Source: Zoogloea oleivorans (GTDB lineage Bacteria > Pseudomonadota > Gammaproteobacteria > Burkholderiales > Rhodocyclaceae). Taken from it: a stretch of 64,000 nt of DNA. The DNA is taken from positions 1-64,000 of the forward strand of contig JAOAUC010000018.1 in NCBI GenBank assembly GCA_030157785.1. The letters run 5' to 3'. This document shows positions 63,405 to 64,000 of this stretch, one piece after another (the first letter of the stretch is position 1; each line of letters starts with the position of its first letter). The notes under the pieces were generated by a model. That model did no database searches, was not told the DNA's origin, and worked only from the letters and a program-made list of their open reading frames with translations. The translations under genes were made by a program, and so were the position numbers.

Positions 63405-63925
63405 AAGTTCCTGCCCTCGTCACCCACACCGTCGTCTTTCTGGTTGTCGCCACCCTGCTGGCCGCCTGCGGCAAGAGCACCGACAAAGCCGTGGCGCCCG
63501 TTGAAATCGCCAAGGACAGCTACTGCTCCCTCGACGGCATGCTCCTTGGCGACTATCCCGGCCCCAAGGCCCAGATCCACTACGCCGGCCAGCCCGAGCC
63601 GGAACTCTTCTGCGACACCACGGAAATGTTCTCCCTGCTCCTCAAGCCCGAGCAGGCCCGCAAGGTGACCGCGGCCTATGTGCAGGATCTGGACAAGACC
63701 AGCTGGGATGCCCCCAAGGGTGCCTGGACCGACGCGAGAACCGCCTTTTACGTCGTCGGCTCCAAGAAGCGCGGCGCCATGGGCCCGACGATTCCGTCCT
63801 TCGGCACCCGCGAAGGGGCCCAGAAGTTTGCCGCCGCCGAAGGCGGCAAGGTCTATCCCTTCGCCGAGATCACCCCCGACATGGCCCGCCTCGATGGCGG
63901 CGCCCTCCAAGACCAGAGGATGTAA
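63401..63925 (+). CDS. nosL: NosL, copper-binding lipoprotein
   Basis: 174 residues. The signal peptide ends in the lipobox LLAACG, so it is an outer- or inner-membrane-anchored lipoprotein. The copper site motif appears as YCSLDGMLL, with a downstream methionine, and the FCDTTEMF segment resembles the family. NosL delivers Cu(I) to apo-NosZ. The ATG overlaps the nosY stop (ATGA). Confidence 0.94.
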   Translation: MKVPALVTHTVVFLVVATLLAACGKSTDKAVAPVEIAKDSYCSLDGMLLGDYPGPKAQIHYAGQPEPELFCDTTEMFSLLLKPEQARKVTAAYVQDLDKTSWDAPKGAWTDARTAFYVVGSKKRGAMGPTIPSFGTREGAQKFAAAEGGKVYPFAEITPDMARLDGGALQDQRM

Positions 63926-63927
63926 GC

Positions 63928-64000
63928 ATGGAATCCTTCTACCAGAACCTTCCCCCCGAAGCCGCCACTGAGATCGAACAGATCGCCCGCCTGATGTACG
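63928..64000 (+). CDS. start of next gene in nosDFYL operon (cut by window)
   Basis: ATG two bases after the nosL stop with GAGGA eight bases upstream. Only 24 codons are visible, beginning MESFYQNLPPEA. The spacing implies membership of the nos operon. The product cannot be assigned. Confidence 0.6.
   Translation, partial: MESFYQNLPPEAATEIEQIARLMY

Overview
The window looks like a chromosomal segment of a denitrifying betaproteobacterium, most likely Rhodocyclales/Zoogloeaceae (Thauera, Azoarcus, Zoogloea or Azospira type). The evidence is a Tat-exported NosZ with NosR and NosDFYL, a phasin (so polyhydroxyalkanoate storage), GC-rich housekeeping genes (serS, rarA, lolA, ftsK, trxB), and the general feel of the protein sequences. 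No database search was possible, so the taxonomy is an inference.

The left part, 1-27552, is an accessory island. It ends at a 28-bp copy of a tRNA-Gly 3' end (27525-27552) followed by a terminator, which looks like a displaced attachment site. Positions 903-2208 hold an IHF-like protein and a DnaQ-like exonuclease. Positions 2456-11260 hold the most unusual content. Two very divergent FtsZ/tubulin-like genes lie in tandem, one carrying an N-terminal degenerate cREC (receiver-like) domain. They are followed by a zinc-ribbon Sir2 gene, a WYL regulator, a tandem AAA+ ATPase, a Cas4-like DUF2779 nuclease, and a partner gene broken by an in-frame TGA. A 17-bp inverted repeat, RCGACA-N5-(T/C)GTCGY, recurs at 2456, 3685, 5990, 9268 and 13028, each time in front of these genes. 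I read it as the operator of the WYL protein. The last copy precedes a second small module (a frameshifted orf, an intact cREC protein and an RtcB remnant), so both cREC loci may belong to one regulon.

Positions 11.3-15.5 kb are a graveyard of mobile DNA (group II intron RT fragment, two IS3 fragments, broken rtcB) plus a restriction-endonuclease-like orf and an H-NS paralogue. Positions 15.9-20.5 kb carry an inovirus Gp2-like protein, a large unknown protein, a YfjI/DUF3987 protein and AlpA, as in P4/CP4-like satellites. Positions 21.3-25.7 kb are a five-gene integrative-element module (glycine-zipper protein, DUF932, YqaJ, gp3-like, RadC) in which every gene is preceded by its own terminator-like hairpin. 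Positions 25.8-26.8 kb hold an AlpA-like gene translationally coupled to an integrase-like protein lacking its catalytic tyrosine.

Positions 27.7-35.6 kb carry a type III restriction-modification pair with a small HTH gene, then a SRAP protein divergent from umuDC around a LexA box, ending at tRNA-Ser(CGA).

From 35.9 kb the region is core genome: an AhpD-like protein behind a perfect 12-8-12 palindrome, serS, rarA, lolA, ftsK, a Crp/Fnr regulator, trxB and an Smr protein. The nos genes are split: nosZ-nosR-membrane orf at 45.8-50.5 kb and nosDFYL at 60.4-63.9 kb. About 10 kb lies between them, holding a REP pair, a HicA-like toxin gene, an ABC-F ATPase, a seven-PAS sensor kinase with its NarL-type regulator, a diguanylate cyclase, a phasin and an acyltransferase. 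The nos genes together encode N2O reductase, its electron supply (NosR) and its copper-site assembly (NosDFY, NosL).
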